Numbered from the stretch's first letter, positions 15,173 through 24,824 are shown. The stretch: DNA of 49,104 bases from an uncultured Bacilli bacterium (GCA_934725685.1 CAKVBX010000010.1:1-49104); one strand, 5' to 3'. Made by a program: numbers and translations. Notes: a model not told the origin generated them from the sequence alone.

Positions 15173-17908
15173 ATGCCTGCAAAGAAAGTTGCGAAGAAAG
15201 AAACTGCTGCCAAAACCAGCAGAAAGCCCAGAAGCAAATACGTTCCTGGACAGTATGTCTATGCCTTCGGTGAAGCTTATGGCTTAGGAAAGCCGCTTCT
15301 CGGTGGTAAAGGCGCCGGTCTTGCCGAAATGGCCCACATCGGAATCACCATTCCGGATGGTTTCACCATTTCCACGGAAGCCTGCACCCTCTACTACGAT
15401 TCCGGAAGAAAGATCCCTGCTAAGCTCGAAAAGCAGATTAAGGAAGGAATCAAGGCTCTCGAACACAGAACCGGTAAGACCTTTGGTAAGGGTCCGAAGC
15501 CGCTTCTTGTCTCTGTCCGTTCCGGCGCCAGAGTTTCTATGCCTGGTATGATGGATACCATCCTTAACCTCGGCCTCAATGATGACACCGTTGAAGCTTT
15601 GGCTAAGCAGTCCGGCAAGGAAAGATTCGCCTATGACTGCTATAGACGTTTCATCCTTATGTTCACTAACATCGCCAAGGGACATCCGAGAGATTCCATG
15701 GATAAGATGCTCGATGACATCAAGACTGCCAAGGGTCTCAAGAACGACTACGAAGTCGATGTCGCTGACCTCAAGCACCTCATTAAGGAATACAAGGCCT
15801 ATTACAAGAAGACCTTCGGTGAAGAGTTCCCGAGCGATCCGCTCGTTCAGCTCATGACCGCTGTTAAGGCCATTTTCCACTCTTGGGATAACGAGAGAGC
15901 CAACCTCTACAGAAAGATGAACAATATCCCCTATTCTTGGGGAACTGCCGTCAACGTTCAGATGATGGCTTTCGGTAATATGAACCAGAATTCCGGCACT
16001 GGTGTCGGATTCACCCGTCAGCCTACCGATGGTAAGAACCAGATCTTCGCTGAATATCTCATCGAAGCTCAGGGCGAAGACGTCGTCGCCGGTATCCGTA
16101 CTCCGATGCACATCGATGCACTCAAGGAGCAGCAGCCGAAGATTTACAACCAGCTTGTCACTTCTGCCAAGAAGCTTGAAAAGCATTATAAGGATATGCA
16201 GGACTTTGAGTTCACCGTCGAAGACGGAAAGCTCTACTTCCTCCAGACCCGTAACGGTAAGAGAACCGGTGTTGCCGGTCTTCAGGTCGCTACGGATATG
16301 GTCAAGGAAGGACTCATCGATGAGAAGGATGCCCTTCTCAGAGTCGATCCTCGTTCCCTCGATCAGCTTCTCCACCCGACCTTTGTCGAATCCGCTGAAA
16401 AGAAGGCTGTCGTCATCGGTCATGGCAATGCTGCCGGCCCGGGTGCCGCTGTCGGTCACATCGTCTTCTCTGCCGAAGAAGCTGCCAAGATTGCTTCCAA
16501 GGACAAGAAGGCTCAGCTTATCCTTGTCAGAGCCGAAACTTCTCCGGAAGATCTCGGCGGTATGGTCGTCGCTCAGGGTATCCTCACCATGCGTGGTGGT
16601 ATGACCTCCCACGCTGCTGTCGTTGCCAGACAGATTGGCAAGACCTGCATCACTGGCTGCTCTGAACTCAAGGTCAATGAAGAAGCCAAGACCATGAGTT
16701 TAGGCGGACACGATTATAAGGAAGGCGATGTCATCTCCATCAACGGTTCCACCGGTACCATCTATGATGGTGCTATCGAAACCAAGGCCGGCGGTGACAA
16801 TGCCAACTTCGTCAAGGTCCTCAAGTGGGCTGACAAGTATGCCGACATCAAGGTCTTCGCCAACGCCGATACTCCGGAAGAAGCTCAGAATGCTGTCCGC
16901 TTCGGCGCCAGAGGAATTGGCCTTTGCAGAACTGAACATATGTTCCGTGGTAAAGACAGACTCTTCATCATGCAGCAGATGATTCTTTCCGACACTACGG
17001 AAGAAAGAGTCCAGTATCTCGAGAAGCTCGAGAAGTTCCAGGAAGAAGACTTCTACAACATGTACATCGCCCTCGGCGGTGTCAACATCAACGTCAGATT
17101 ACTCGATCCGCCGCTTGATGAATATCTCCCTATCAAGGAAGAAGATATTGCTGAACTCGCCAAGAAGTCCGGCAAGTCCGTCGAAACCGTCAAGGCCAGA
17201 ATCGCCCAGCTCCATATGACTAACCCGATGATGGGTCTCCGTGGATGCCGTCTTGATGTTGTCTATCCTGAAATCGGTAGAATGCAGGCCGAAGCCGTCA
17301 TCAAGGCTGCCCTCAGAGCCGAAGAGGATCTCTTCAAGAAGACTGGCAAGAAGGTCAAGATCACTGCTTCCCTCATGGTTCCTCAGGTCATCGCTGCCAA
17401 GGAATTCCTCTTCGTCAAGAAGCTTGTCAGTGAAGTCGCCGACAAGATCATTGCCGAATCCGCTTATGATAAGAAGCTGAAGTACATCGTCGGCACCATG
17501 ATTGAGACTCCTAGAGCCGCTCTCACTGCCGGTGAACTCGGAAAGGATGCCGCTTACTTCTCCTACGGAACTAACGACCTCACTCAGTTCACTTATGGTT
17601 TCTCCAGAAACGATTATTCCGCTTTCATCAACGGATATCTTTCCAACAACCTTATCGATTTCGATCCTTTCAAGACCATCGATGCTGAAGCTGTCAAGAG
17701 ATTGATTGCTCTCTCTGTCGAAGAAGGTAAGAAAGCCAACCCCGAACTCCACTGTGGTATCTGCGGTGAAGCCGGCGGTGATCCGGAATCCATCGCCATC
17801 TTCCAGGCCTGCAAGGTTGACTATGTCTCCTGCTCTCCGTTCCGTGTCCCTGGCGCCAGACTTGCTGCCGCCCAGGCTAAGATCAGAGAAGAAGGATACA
17901 AGTATTAA
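15173..17908 (+). CDS. ppdK: Pyruvate, phosphate dikinase
   Basis: 911 residues. Interconverts pyruvate + ATP + Pi and phosphoenolpyruvate + AMP + PPi; in anaerobic Bacillota it often serves as a PPi-dependent glycolytic enzyme. An N-terminal nucleotide domain begins near YVYAFGEA; the phosphohistidine region is GGMTSHAAVVARQ (His480); the C-terminal PEP domain ends with LHCGICGEAGGDP (Cys near 861). Codon use is strongly biased (few codons, GTC/ATC/AAG-rich), indicating very high expression. The enzyme normally starts near residue 25; here a Lys/Ala-rich leader of about 22 residues (MPAKKVAKKETAAK...) is added. A perfect ribosome site fixes the start. Followed by a clean terminator. Confidence 0.97.
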   Translation: MPAKKVAKKETAAKTSRKPRSKYVPGQYVYAFGEAYGLGKPLLGGKGAGLAEMAHIGITIPDGFTISTEACTLYYDSGRKIPAKLEKQIKEGIKALEHRTGKTFGKGPKPLLVSVRSGARVSMPGMMDTILNLGLNDDTVEALAKQSGKERFAYDCYRRFILMFTNIAKGHPRDSMDKMLDDIKTAKGLKNDYEVDVADLKHLIKEYKAYYKKTFGEEFPSDPLVQLMTAVKAIFHSWDNERANLYRKMNNIPYSWGTAVNVQMMAFGNMNQNSGTGVGFTRQPTDGKNQIFAEYLIEAQGEDVVAGIRTPMHIDALKEQQPKIYNQLVTSAKKLEKHYKDMQDFEFTVEDGKLYFLQTRNGKRTGVAGLQVATDMVKEGLIDEKDALLRVDPRSLDQLLHPTFVESAEKKAVVIGHGNAAGPGAAVGHIVFSAEEAAKIASKDKKAQLILVRAETSPEDLGGMVVAQGILTMRGGMTSHAAVVARQIGKTCITGCSELKVNEEAKTMSLGGHDYKEGDVISINGSTGTIYDGAIETKAGGDNANFVKVLKWADKYADIKVFANADTPEEAQNAVRFGARGIGLCRTEHMFRGKDRLFIMQQMILSDTTEERVQYLEKLEKFQEEDFYNMYIALGGVNINVRLLDPPLDEYLPIKEEDIAELAKKSGKSVETVKARIAQLHMTNPMMGLRGCRLDVVYPEIGRMQAEAVIKAALRAEEDLFKKTGKKVKITASLMVPQVIAAKEFLFVKKLVSEVADKIIAESAYDKKLKYIVGTMIETPRAALTAGELGKDAAYFSYGTNDLTQFTYGFSRNDYSAFINGYLSNNLIDFDPFKTIDAEAVKRLIALSVEEGKKANPELHCGICGEAGGDPESIAIFQACKVDYVSCSPFRVPGARLAAAQAKIREEGYKY

Positions 17909-17924
17909 TCTTCTGTGACTTTCG

Positions 17925-17957
17925 CTCCTAGTCGGTTTCTACCGACTAGGAGTTTTT
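17925..17957 (+). terminator. ppdK terminator
   Basis: CTCCTAGTCGGT and ACCGACTAGGAG pair perfectly around TTCT, followed by five T. Confidence 0.9.
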
Positions 17958-18017
17958 ATATTCTTTTTTCTGAGCATTTCCGATGACGGGAAATGGCAAC
18001 TTTGCTAGAATGCAGTC

Positions 18018-19061
18018 ATGAAAAAACAATATGTCGACGCATTGCTTCAATACTATCGTGAACATGGACGGACACTTCCCTGGCGGAGTGATCCGACTCC
18101 TTATCATGTCTGGATTTCGGAAATCATGCTTCAGCAGACCAGGGTGGAAACAGTCAAGGAATACTATCATCGGTTTCTGAAACGCTGTCCGGATGTCGAG
18201 ACTCTTTCCGGAGTTCCTTTGGAAGAATTGCAGGTGTTTTGGCAGGGACTCGGATATTATTCCAGGATTCGGAATATCCTTCTTGCAAGTCAGATTGTCA
18301 TGAATCGCTATCAGGGAAAACTGCCGGATGATTACGACTCTCTCCGCTCACTTCCCGGAATCGGAGAATATACGGCAAAAGCGATTCTTTCGATTGCCTA
18401 TCAAAAAAAAGAGATTGCCGTAGACGGCAATCTGCTCAGAGTCTACGCGAGACTGATGGCATCCGACGAGGATATCGCAAAGAACAGCATGAAAAAGAAA
18501 GCGGAAGCCTATTTCCGGAAATATGTTCCGGAAAGACCCGGTGATTTTGTTCAGGCATTGATGGACTTAGGGGAGATGGTCTGTCTTCCTAATGGGATGC
18601 CCTTATGTGAGAAGTGCCCTCTATCCTCTCTTTGTCTTGCTCATCATCGGAAAACGGAAACAAGTTTTCCGGTGTCGATGAAGAAAAAGAATGTCAGGAC
18701 TGAGAAAAAGACGATTCTTCTCTTTGTCTATCAGGACGAAGTCCTGATTCAAAAAAGAGAGGACAACGGACTTCTTGCCTCTCTTTATGAATTCTGTACA
18801 TTGGATGGGATGCGGAGTTCTAAGGATATCAGCATTTATCTTAAGGAGAGGAAGGCGGAGTATTCTGAATTGTATGAATTGGAGCCACAGGGCTTTCTTT
18901 TTACGCATCGGCGCTGGGAAATGACCGGATATCTAATCACGCTAGCCAAGCGCATCGATGGTCAGTTCGTGCCGATTGATAGACTGAAGGATTACTCCAT
19001 CCCGAATGTGTTTTCCTACTATCGTTCTTTGCTTCTGAATCAATCAAAGGTCAGTCATTGA
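18018..19061 (+). CDS. mutY: A/G-specific adenine glycosylase MutY
   Basis: 347 residues. Removes adenine mispaired with 8-oxoguanine. The HhH-GPD core shows ISEIMLQQTRVETV (catalytic Glu), the LPGIGEYTA helix-hairpin-helix and VDGNLLRV with the catalytic Asp. The iron-sulfur loop is C-x6-C-x2-C-x5-C around residues 195-211. The C-terminal ~110 residues form the NUDIX-like recognition domain. No clear ribosome site is seen within the 60-base leader after the ppdK terminator. The 3' end overlaps the convergent minus-strand membrane gene by 11 bases. Confidence 0.96.
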   Translation: MKKQYVDALLQYYREHGRTLPWRSDPTPYHVWISEIMLQQTRVETVKEYYHRFLKRCPDVETLSGVPLEELQVFWQGLGYYSRIRNILLASQIVMNRYQGKLPDDYDSLRSLPGIGEYTAKAILSIAYQKKEIAVDGNLLRVYARLMASDEDIAKNSMKKKAEAYFRKYVPERPGDFVQALMDLGEMVCLPNGMPLCEKCPLSSLCLAHHRKTETSFPVSMKKKNVRTEKKTILLFVYQDEVLIQKREDNGLLASLYEFCTLDGMRSSKDISIYLKERKAEYSELYELEPQGFLFTHRRWEMTGYLITLAKRIDGQFVPIDRLKDYSIPNVFSYYRSLLLNQSKVSH

Positions 19062-19515
19062 TGATGGTCGGCTGTATCCGATGCGGAATGACGATGTAAT
19101 AAGAATGATTCTTGTAGAGATAGATTCCTTCCGGTCTATCTACTCTGCTCTGAATCATAAAGTCCTCTGTCTTGGTAAAACCGTTTGCTGTTGTGATACG
19201 AATGGTTACTTTACTTCCGTCAATGGTGTATTCCTGTTTTCCGTACCAGGAATCTCTAGTCGGACTATAATTTTTCTGATAAGCTAACAGGCCCCAAAAA
19301 ACGCCGACAGGAATGGCAACCAAAATAGAACATCCGAAATAAAGATATGGATGGAGGGTTTCATAGTGCCATGCATAGAGAAACAGGACGGTATAAGCTA
19401 GGCAATAGAAAATCAAGGCAAAGCAAAGTGAAAGAATCATATATTTTTCTTTGTTTCGTCTCTCAATACTGCGATGTTCTTCGCCCGTATAATAAAAGGA
19501 ATAAACTTGCTTCAT
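19051..19515 (-). CDS. Small two-helix membrane protein, YcxB-like, paralogue A
   Basis: 154 residues, with two membrane segments at about 26-49 and 58-78 and a C-terminal strand-rich cytoplasmic part ending NHSYYIVIPHRI. The plan (N-terminal F-Y motif, two helices, then a Tyr-rich sheet ending in Y-Y-I-x-P) is that of YcxB-like proteins. It resembles the next gene in layout and in its last motif (SHHYVIIP), so the two are diverged duplicates. Its start overlaps that gene's stop by 4 bases. Function unknown. Confidence 0.65.
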   Translation of the reverse strand: MKQVYSFYYTGEEHRSIERRNKEKYMILSLCFALIFYCLAYTVLFLYAWHYETLHPYLYFGCSILVAIPVGVFWGLLAYQKNYSPTRDSWYGKQEYTIDGSKVTIRITTANGFTKTEDFMIQSRVDRPEGIYLYKNHSYYIVIPHRIQPTIIND

Positions 19516-19988
19516 AAGTGGTTCGCCTCCTCTTCGGAAACAGGCGAGATGCCATCAGGAATGATGACATAGTGATGGCTGTCCTGATAGTAGATGGTGT
19601 AATCCTTTTTTTTGATTGTTTTTCTGATAAACAGCACTTCGGTAAAGGTATCTTCTCCGGATGTCACCTTTGATAGGACTTGATTGCCAATGATTGTGAT
19701 TTCCTGATTGAAGTCCCAATGGACATCAGTGATGGAATCGTTATACCAATGATAGCAGTAATAAACCAACATGGCAAATCCGACTGCAAGTGTAATCAGT
19801 GAAAGAATCAGTGCTGCAAGCGAATAGGGAAAAAGACTTGTATTGTTAAAAAAGGATAAAGCGGTACTTAAAATCGTGAAGATATTCCATAGTATAATTA
19901 TGGTAACAATAAAGGGAATCTGTCCGCTGAATTTTTTCATAGAATAGTCTTTTTTGTTCATGTATCGGAAACGATAAGTTCTGTTCAT
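19512..19988 (-). CDS. Small two-helix membrane protein, YcxB-like, paralogue B
   Basis: 158 residues, with two membrane segments at about 25-47 and 56-80 and a cytoplasmic sheet domain ending DSHHYVIIPDGI. Related in plan to the downstream paralogue. Start and stop overlap the flanking genes by 4 bases each, so the three genes form a strictly coupled operon. Function unknown; a partner or immunity role towards the upstream secreted protein is a guess from context. Confidence 0.65.
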   Translation of the reverse strand: MNRTYRFRYMNKKDYSMKKFSGQIPFIVTIIILWNIFTILSTALSFFNNTSLFPYSLAALILSLITLAVGFAMLVYYCYHWYNDSITDVHWDFNQEITIIGNQVLSKVTSGEDTFTEVLFIRKTIKKKDYTIYYQDSHHYVIIPDGISPVSEEEANHL

Positions 19989-21544
19989 TTTATGTCCTCC
20001 ATGATTTCTTCATAGTCATTGAAGCTTTCGATGGTACCCGTGAATCTGCTGCCATCATCTGTTTCATAGATTAAGGTGCTGTTGTATAGGTTACTTTCGT
20101 TTGCTTTATAGACTGGAGAATAATCGATGAAGTATTTGCCGAGATGATATCTGTAGGTCAACACAACAACTTCCTGGTCAGAAGTTCCTCGGCCAACTTC
20201 TAAAGCGGCTTTTGCATTGATTAAGTATTCTCTCAACTGACACTTCTTGATGTTGAATGGGGATGTTAATGTAAAACAAGCAATATAGGATGCAAGGGAT
20301 ACAAGTACTGATATTATACCTACAGCAATTCCAAGCGGCCCTAATACTGAGGCGACAGATGCTTCGAGAACTTCTTCCAAAATGCTTATCATAAGACCAT
20401 CGATAGATAGCCTCAATCCCGCTTTATTTATTAAGATATTAAATGTGCTCTGGGCGTTATCCTTCCATGCATCATAGTTAACAATTGCGTTCAGTATCTC
20501 ATTCAGAACCGTGTAGATGGCGGCTCTCAGTCCCAAATCCCATACATAGATTTTTGAATAGGTGATGTCCTGATCATGATAGACATCATAGAGATTGTGA
20601 ATGAAAGGATATTTGTTGTAATTGTTGAATTCTACTTGCGCATCAGAATCACTGATCGTCATGGGTGTGATGCCAAGTGGTTTGTATCCGCTCGTCCAGA
20701 TTGCACATAAATCCCCGTTTTTTCTGCCTTCCGTAATGTTATAGAAACGGTTCGGACTGGAATCGTCTTCCACTTGTTCGAATGTCAAGGTGTAAGGATG
20801 GTCATTGTCAAAAGTGGCATCGTTATAAGCATAGACGCAGGCATAGAAAGTTCCGGGTGTGACATCAATCTTAATGTGTTCATCTGCATTCCCACCGTTT
20901 TTGCTTATAAAAAGATAGCTGCCGAAGACGAGATCTTCGTAAGATGTCGTCAGACTGTTCGAAAGCCGATACAATCTGAGATCATAATCGCAGCCTGAGG
21001 GGATGTTGGTCAGAGTGAGTTCCAGAGTCCCTGTTACGACGACATCATAGCAATAGAAGTCTTTATCGATGTAGGTCTTTTTCCATGGCCCCCATCCGCT
21101 TGTCTTCTGACTGATTGTTGCAGGAATGCTGCTCGTACTTTTAATCATTCCAATACTGTTGTTGACTTTGTAGACGATTGTTGCGTCCTTGAAAGTATCG
21201 TTGTTCTCATTCTTGTCATCGGTTGAAGCATAAGTGGCAATATCCGAGGAAGTACTGGAATTTAAACCAAAATTCACTTTATCACGTCTTCCGTCTTTAT
21301 AGATATCATAGATTTCTGCTTCAGAATCTTCCAAGGGACTTCTTGTTTCATAGCGATCGTTTTCGCCTTTGAAGTGATTGCCATCGTCAAACGGATAGTT
21401 GTAGTTATCTTCCTTTAAACAGGTTTCTTCACTAATCCTGTTGGCAAGGAAACGCTGATTGATAGAGGAATCGATTGGTTTTGTTTGATTGCTGAAGAAA
21501 GAGAGTAGGATGCCTAATGCGACAACCGAAAGTGATTTTTTCAT
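19985..21544 (-). CDS. Secreted PPC-domain protein of unknown function
   Basis: 519 residues. It begins with a signal peptide (MKKSLSVVALGILLSFFS). A Ser/Asp-rich region is followed, about residues 100-255, by a segment resembling a bacterial pre-peptidase C-terminal (PPC) domain: DLRLYRLS... and TFYACVYAYND...YTLTFE. After about 280 there is a different region with an Ala/Ile-rich stretch near 385-425 (LGPLGIAVGIISVLVSLASYIACF) able to cross a membrane, then a Tyr-rich tail. It contains no protease motif I can see. It opens a three-gene operon with two small membrane proteins. A TATAAT box lies at 21582-21587 (minus) and AAAGGAG before the ATG. A membrane-active or surface role is inferred only. 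Confidence 0.6.
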   Translation of the reverse strand: MKKSLSVVALGILLSFFSNQTKPIDSSINQRFLANRISEETCLKEDNYNYPFDDGNHFKGENDRYETRSPLEDSEAEIYDIYKDGRRDKVNFGLNSSTSSDIATYASTDDKNENNDTFKDATIVYKVNNSIGMIKSTSSIPATISQKTSGWGPWKKTYIDKDFYCYDVVVTGTLELTLTNIPSGCDYDLRLYRLSNSLTTSYEDLVFGSYLFISKNGGNADEHIKIDVTPGTFYACVYAYNDATFDNDHPYTLTFEQVEDDSSPNRFYNITEGRKNGDLCAIWTSGYKPLGITPMTISDSDAQVEFNNYNKYPFIHNLYDVYHDQDITYSKIYVWDLGLRAAIYTVLNEILNAIVNYDAWKDNAQSTFNILINKAGLRLSIDGLMISILEEVLEASVASVLGPLGIAVGIISVLVSLASYIACFTLTSPFNIKKCQLREYLINAKAALEVGRGTSDQEVVVLTYRYHLGKYFIDYSPVYKANESNLYNSTLIYETDDGSRFTGTIESFNDYEEIMEDIK

Positions 21545-21898
21545 AAAAAGCTCCTTTATACCTGCTTCTGCATTTATCGGTATTATACATCGCTAATCCT
21601 AAAATGGTATCACAATTATGGAAAAAGTTGCCGTGAAGGAACAACCAGCAGTAGCTCATACAATCATTTGACCATAATTTCTGATGGGAATCTAGAGCCT
21701 TGATTCTTTTAAAATAATGTAATGGATATCATAAAATTTCCTTTATCTATTTGGAAATGGAATCACTGACTTATCCGTTATTGCAGCCGCATAAATAATA
21801 AAGCTCTGAACAAAGCCTAAAATAAAATCCCGGAGTTCTGTCATCTCCGGGATTTCGATTGGAGGTATGCGAATGACTCTTATAGAATCATTTTCGCC
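21545..21898. other. Intergenic region between two minus-strand operons
   Basis: No gene seen. It holds the promoter-like TATAAT (minus, 21582-21587) of the PPC operon and the terminator hairpin of the feo operon at 21821-21855. Confidence 0.5.
21818..21855 (-). terminator. feo operon terminator
   Basis: Minus strand: AAATCCCGGAG, 9-base loop, CTCCGGGATTT, then TTATTTTA. The stem is perfect over 11 bp and lies 44 bases after the last feo gene. Confidence 0.8.
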
Positions 21899-22153
21899 TT
21901 AATCACAGCAGGAATGATGGGAATGCTCATCGCAGCAGCATTTCTTATCACCATTCTTTTTCTTCAGCTTCTCTTCTTTCTTCTTCTGAGCCATATAGTA
22001 GGCCTTCATTTCTTTGCCTTTTCCCTTACAGTCACAGTCTTCGATCTTCTCACCCCTTGCCTTCTTCAGAGCGAAGAAGGTGAAGAGACCGAAGCAGATG
22101 ACAATGACGACAGTGACGGCAATGATATCCGTGATATTCGCTAAGATAAGCAT
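21899..22153 (-). CDS. FeoB-associated Cys-rich small membrane protein
   Basis: 84 residues: one N-terminal membrane helix (about 5-29), a lysine-rich cytoplasmic stretch, and a C-terminal metal-binding tail with Cys-Cys-Cys, HSHH and Cys-Cys. The plan matches the FeoB-associated Cys-rich membrane proteins of Bacillota. Its ATG overlaps the feoB stop (TAATG), so it is coupled to feoB. It may pass Fe(II) to or from the FeoB channel or help assemble it; that is inferred from context. Confidence 0.85.
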   Translation of the reverse strand: MLILANITDIIAVTVVIVICFGLFTFFALKKARGEKIEDCDCKGKGKEMKAYYMAQKKKEEKLKKKNGDKKCCCDEHSHHSCCD

Positions 22154-24810
22154 TAGGCAATCTGGGCTTCTTTCTTATCCTTGGCTTTCGAATAGAAGTG
22201 AAGTCCGACAAAGAGAAGAGCGAGGAGAGCGATGACGATGAAGGAAGTCCACCAATAGGCGATGACCATATAGGTGAGACATCCCACAATATAAGAACCG
22301 CAGAGCCAGAAGGCGAGTGTTCCTAAGTAAGCTTTTCTGTTCATGAGTTCAGACTTTGCAGTCGCAACAGAGGCAAAGCAAGGAATGGTAGTGACATTGA
22401 ACATGACGAAGGAAATGAGGGAGGCAGAAGTCTTCAGTTCATCGACAAGAGAACCATCGGCGTTGGTCTGGAAAGTGGCTCTGACGATGGCAGTGACAGC
22501 ACCGATACCAGCATCGCCTTCGGTGTCAATGGCACCGAGGACACCATCCGGAAGTCCGAGTCCGTTGAAGGAAGAGGCGAGAGTACCGAAGGTACCGATG
22601 GCATTTTCCTTGGCGACAAGACCGGTGATGGCAGAGACGGAGAAGGCCCAAGAGCCGTTGCTTCCGCTGATGACATGCGGCGCATAAGCACAGCTAACAC
22701 CCCAACCCATCGGAGTGAATAACGGGGCGAAGAATCCGCCGAGGGAACCGAGGATGGACTGATTCATATTCGGAATGACTTCGGTCGTAGAGAAGTAGTC
22801 GCCAATGACCTCCGCAAGAGCGGAATTGTTCATGGCGGAAGTATAGTCGACAAGCGTCATATCTTCATTCATCTGTCCGGCCTTGACGAGGGCATCGCAG
22901 GCAGCCTTGACTTCGGCGCTTAGATCGCCGGCATCGATGGCATCCTTGAGACCGTCGAGGACAGCCCATAAGGCACCGTCATCGTTATAGGCGAAGAGGA
23001 TACCTTCCTGACCGAGATATCTCCAATCCCAGCTGATACGGCTGAAGAGCCAGACGAGGATGGTGGAAGAGAGAATGATGGTGAAAGTCTTCTTGAAGAA
23101 GTGCTTGGCCTTATCCCAGATGTGGATGGCAAGAGCGCGAGGCTGCGGGAGATGGTAAGCAGGGAGTTCCATGATGAAGGGAGGAATCTTTTCTCTCTGG
23201 GTCGTGGAATGCATGATCAGAACGGCGATGATGGCAATCGCCATACCGGCGACATAGACACTGAAGGTGATATAGCTGGCACCCTTGATGCCGAAGGAGG
23301 AAAGAAGGACACCGGCAATGGCGGTGATGATAGGAAGCTTCGCGGAGCAGGTGAAGAACGGAATGACACGGATAGTCTGTGTTCTTTCTTTGTCCGTCGT
23401 GAGGGTTCTTGTGTTCATCATGGCAGGGACACCGCATCCGAAGCCCATAATCATCGGTAAGAAGGCTCTTCCGGAAAGGCCGAAGCGACGGAAGAGACGA
23501 TCGAGGATGAAGGCGACACGGGCCATATATCCACTGTCTTCCATGAGGGAGAAGAAGAAGAACAGAAGGAGAATCTGCGGAAGGAATCCGATGACGGCGA
23601 AGATACCGCCGAGGATACCGTCACATATCATGCCTGTCACCCAGGCAGAAGCATTCTTCAGCACGATATCGGAGAAGAACGTCGTAATCCAACCAGTTAC
23701 CCAGTTGGTGAAGTTGGCAAGAACGAAACCAGGCGATTCGATGCCGTTTCCGCATCCAATCCACTCCATCGGAGAGACGAACCCGGAATCGCCGAAGACA
23801 CCGGCTGCGTTGAGGAAGAAAAGATCCTCAGAGAACGTAAGTTCGAAGGTGATGAAGAGGATGAGGAGGAAAATCGGAATTCCGGCCCACTTGTTGGTGA
23901 GGACCTTATCAATCTTGTCGGAGACGGAAAGTTTTTCCTTCTCGGCGACAGCGACCTCATTTTCTTTTCCGACTTTGGAAGAGGAGAGATTTTCCGTGAT
24001 GTATTTGTATCTCTTATCCGCGGACATGGATTCAAAGTCTTCCTCTCCGTGATAGAGCGCTCTGACCTGTTCAGCTTCCTCTTTATGGATGCTGACTTCG
24101 ATTTCATCGTTTTCAAGGCCCTTGATGGCGTGGAAGAGCGGGTTTTCGATCTTGTGGTCTTCATAGATCTTTTCAGCCTGCTTCACAATTTCGCCGCTTT
24201 CGGTATGGAAGAGGATGGAAGTCCCTTCTCTCTTCTTCTTGCCGGCTTCGATGGCGGCCTTCATGAGGTCATCGAGATTGTCTCTCTTCAGAGCGGAGAC
24301 GGCGACGACCGGCACACCGAGTTTCTCGGAAAGCTGCTTGCAGTCGATGTCCATACCGTTCTTTCTGACGGCATCGATCATGTTGATGGCAAGGACGACC
24401 GGAACATCCATTTCGAGGATTTGGGTCGTCATATAGAGGTTACGCTCTAAGTTCGTGCCGTCGATGACGTTGATGACACAATCCGGTTTGCTGTCAAGAA
24501 TGAAATTTCTCGACACGATTTCCTCCGGAGAATACGGAGAAAGCGAATAAATACCGGGAAGGTCGACAATATCGGCTTCACCGACATTCTTGTTCTTGTA
24601 GACACCGCTTCTCTTTTCGACGGTGACACCCGGCCAGTTTCCGACATAGGCCGTGGAACCGGTAAGAGAGTTGAATAAGGTAGTCTTACCGCAGTTAGGG
24701 TTGCCGGCGAGGGCGAAGGTCATACGGCCTGTCTTTGCCTCTTCGGCTTTCGGAGAATCATCTTTGACAGGTTGTTCCTGCTGATTCAGATTTTCATCGT
24801 TCTCTGACAT
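22153..24810 (-). CDS. feoB: Ferrous iron transporter FeoB
   Basis: 885 residues. Inner-membrane Fe(II) importer with an N-terminal G domain: GNPNCGKTTLFNSLTG (G1, near 36-51), DLPGIYSL (G3), a NMID (G4) and SAL (G5). Membrane part with the two Gate motifs: FTCSAKLPI and, at the second gate, GLVAKENAIGT. It is longer than most FeoB proteins: a charged ~28-residue N-terminal leader precedes the G domain, and a helical insert of about 75 residues (with DAGDLSAEVKAACDALVKAG) sits before the second gate. Third gene of the feo operon and under the iron boxes at 25301-25360. Confidence 0.96.
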   Translation of the reverse strand: MSENDENLNQQEQPVKDDSPKAEEAKTGRMTFALAGNPNCGKTTLFNSLTGSTAYVGNWPGVTVEKRSGVYKNKNVGEADIVDLPGIYSLSPYSPEEIVSRNFILDSKPDCVINVIDGTNLERNLYMTTQILEMDVPVVLAINMIDAVRKNGMDIDCKQLSEKLGVPVVAVSALKRDNLDDLMKAAIEAGKKKREGTSILFHTESGEIVKQAEKIYEDHKIENPLFHAIKGLENDEIEVSIHKEEAEQVRALYHGEEDFESMSADKRYKYITENLSSSKVGKENEVAVAEKEKLSVSDKIDKVLTNKWAGIPIFLLILFITFELTFSEDLFFLNAAGVFGDSGFVSPMEWIGCGNGIESPGFVLANFTNWVTGWITTFFSDIVLKNASAWVTGMICDGILGGIFAVIGFLPQILLLFFFFSLMEDSGYMARVAFILDRLFRRFGLSGRAFLPMIMGFGCGVPAMMNTRTLTTDKERTQTIRVIPFFTCSAKLPIITAIAGVLLSSFGIKGASYITFSVYVAGMAIAIIAVLIMHSTTQREKIPPFIMELPAYHLPQPRALAIHIWDKAKHFFKKTFTIILSSTILVWLFSRISWDWRYLGQEGILFAYNDDGALWAVLDGLKDAIDAGDLSAEVKAACDALVKAGQMNEDMTLVDYTSAMNNSALAEVIGDYFSTTEVIPNMNQSILGSLGGFFAPLFTPMGWGVSCAYAPHVISGSNGSWAFSVSAITGLVAKENAIGTFGTLASSFNGLGLPDGVLGAIDTEGDAGIGAVTAIVRATFQTNADGSLVDELKTSASLISFVMFNVTTIPCFASVATAKSELMNRKAYLGTLAFWLCGSYIVGCLTYMVIAYWWTSFIVIALLALLFVGLHFYSKAKDKKEAQIA

Positions 24811-24824
24811 CTCTCTAATCCTTT

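Noticed and set aside
15284..16612. 442-codon open frame on the minus strand inside ppdK, with others at 17099-17752
   Set aside because: Antisense shadow caused by the extreme codon bias of ppdK; no ribosome site and no recognisable domain.
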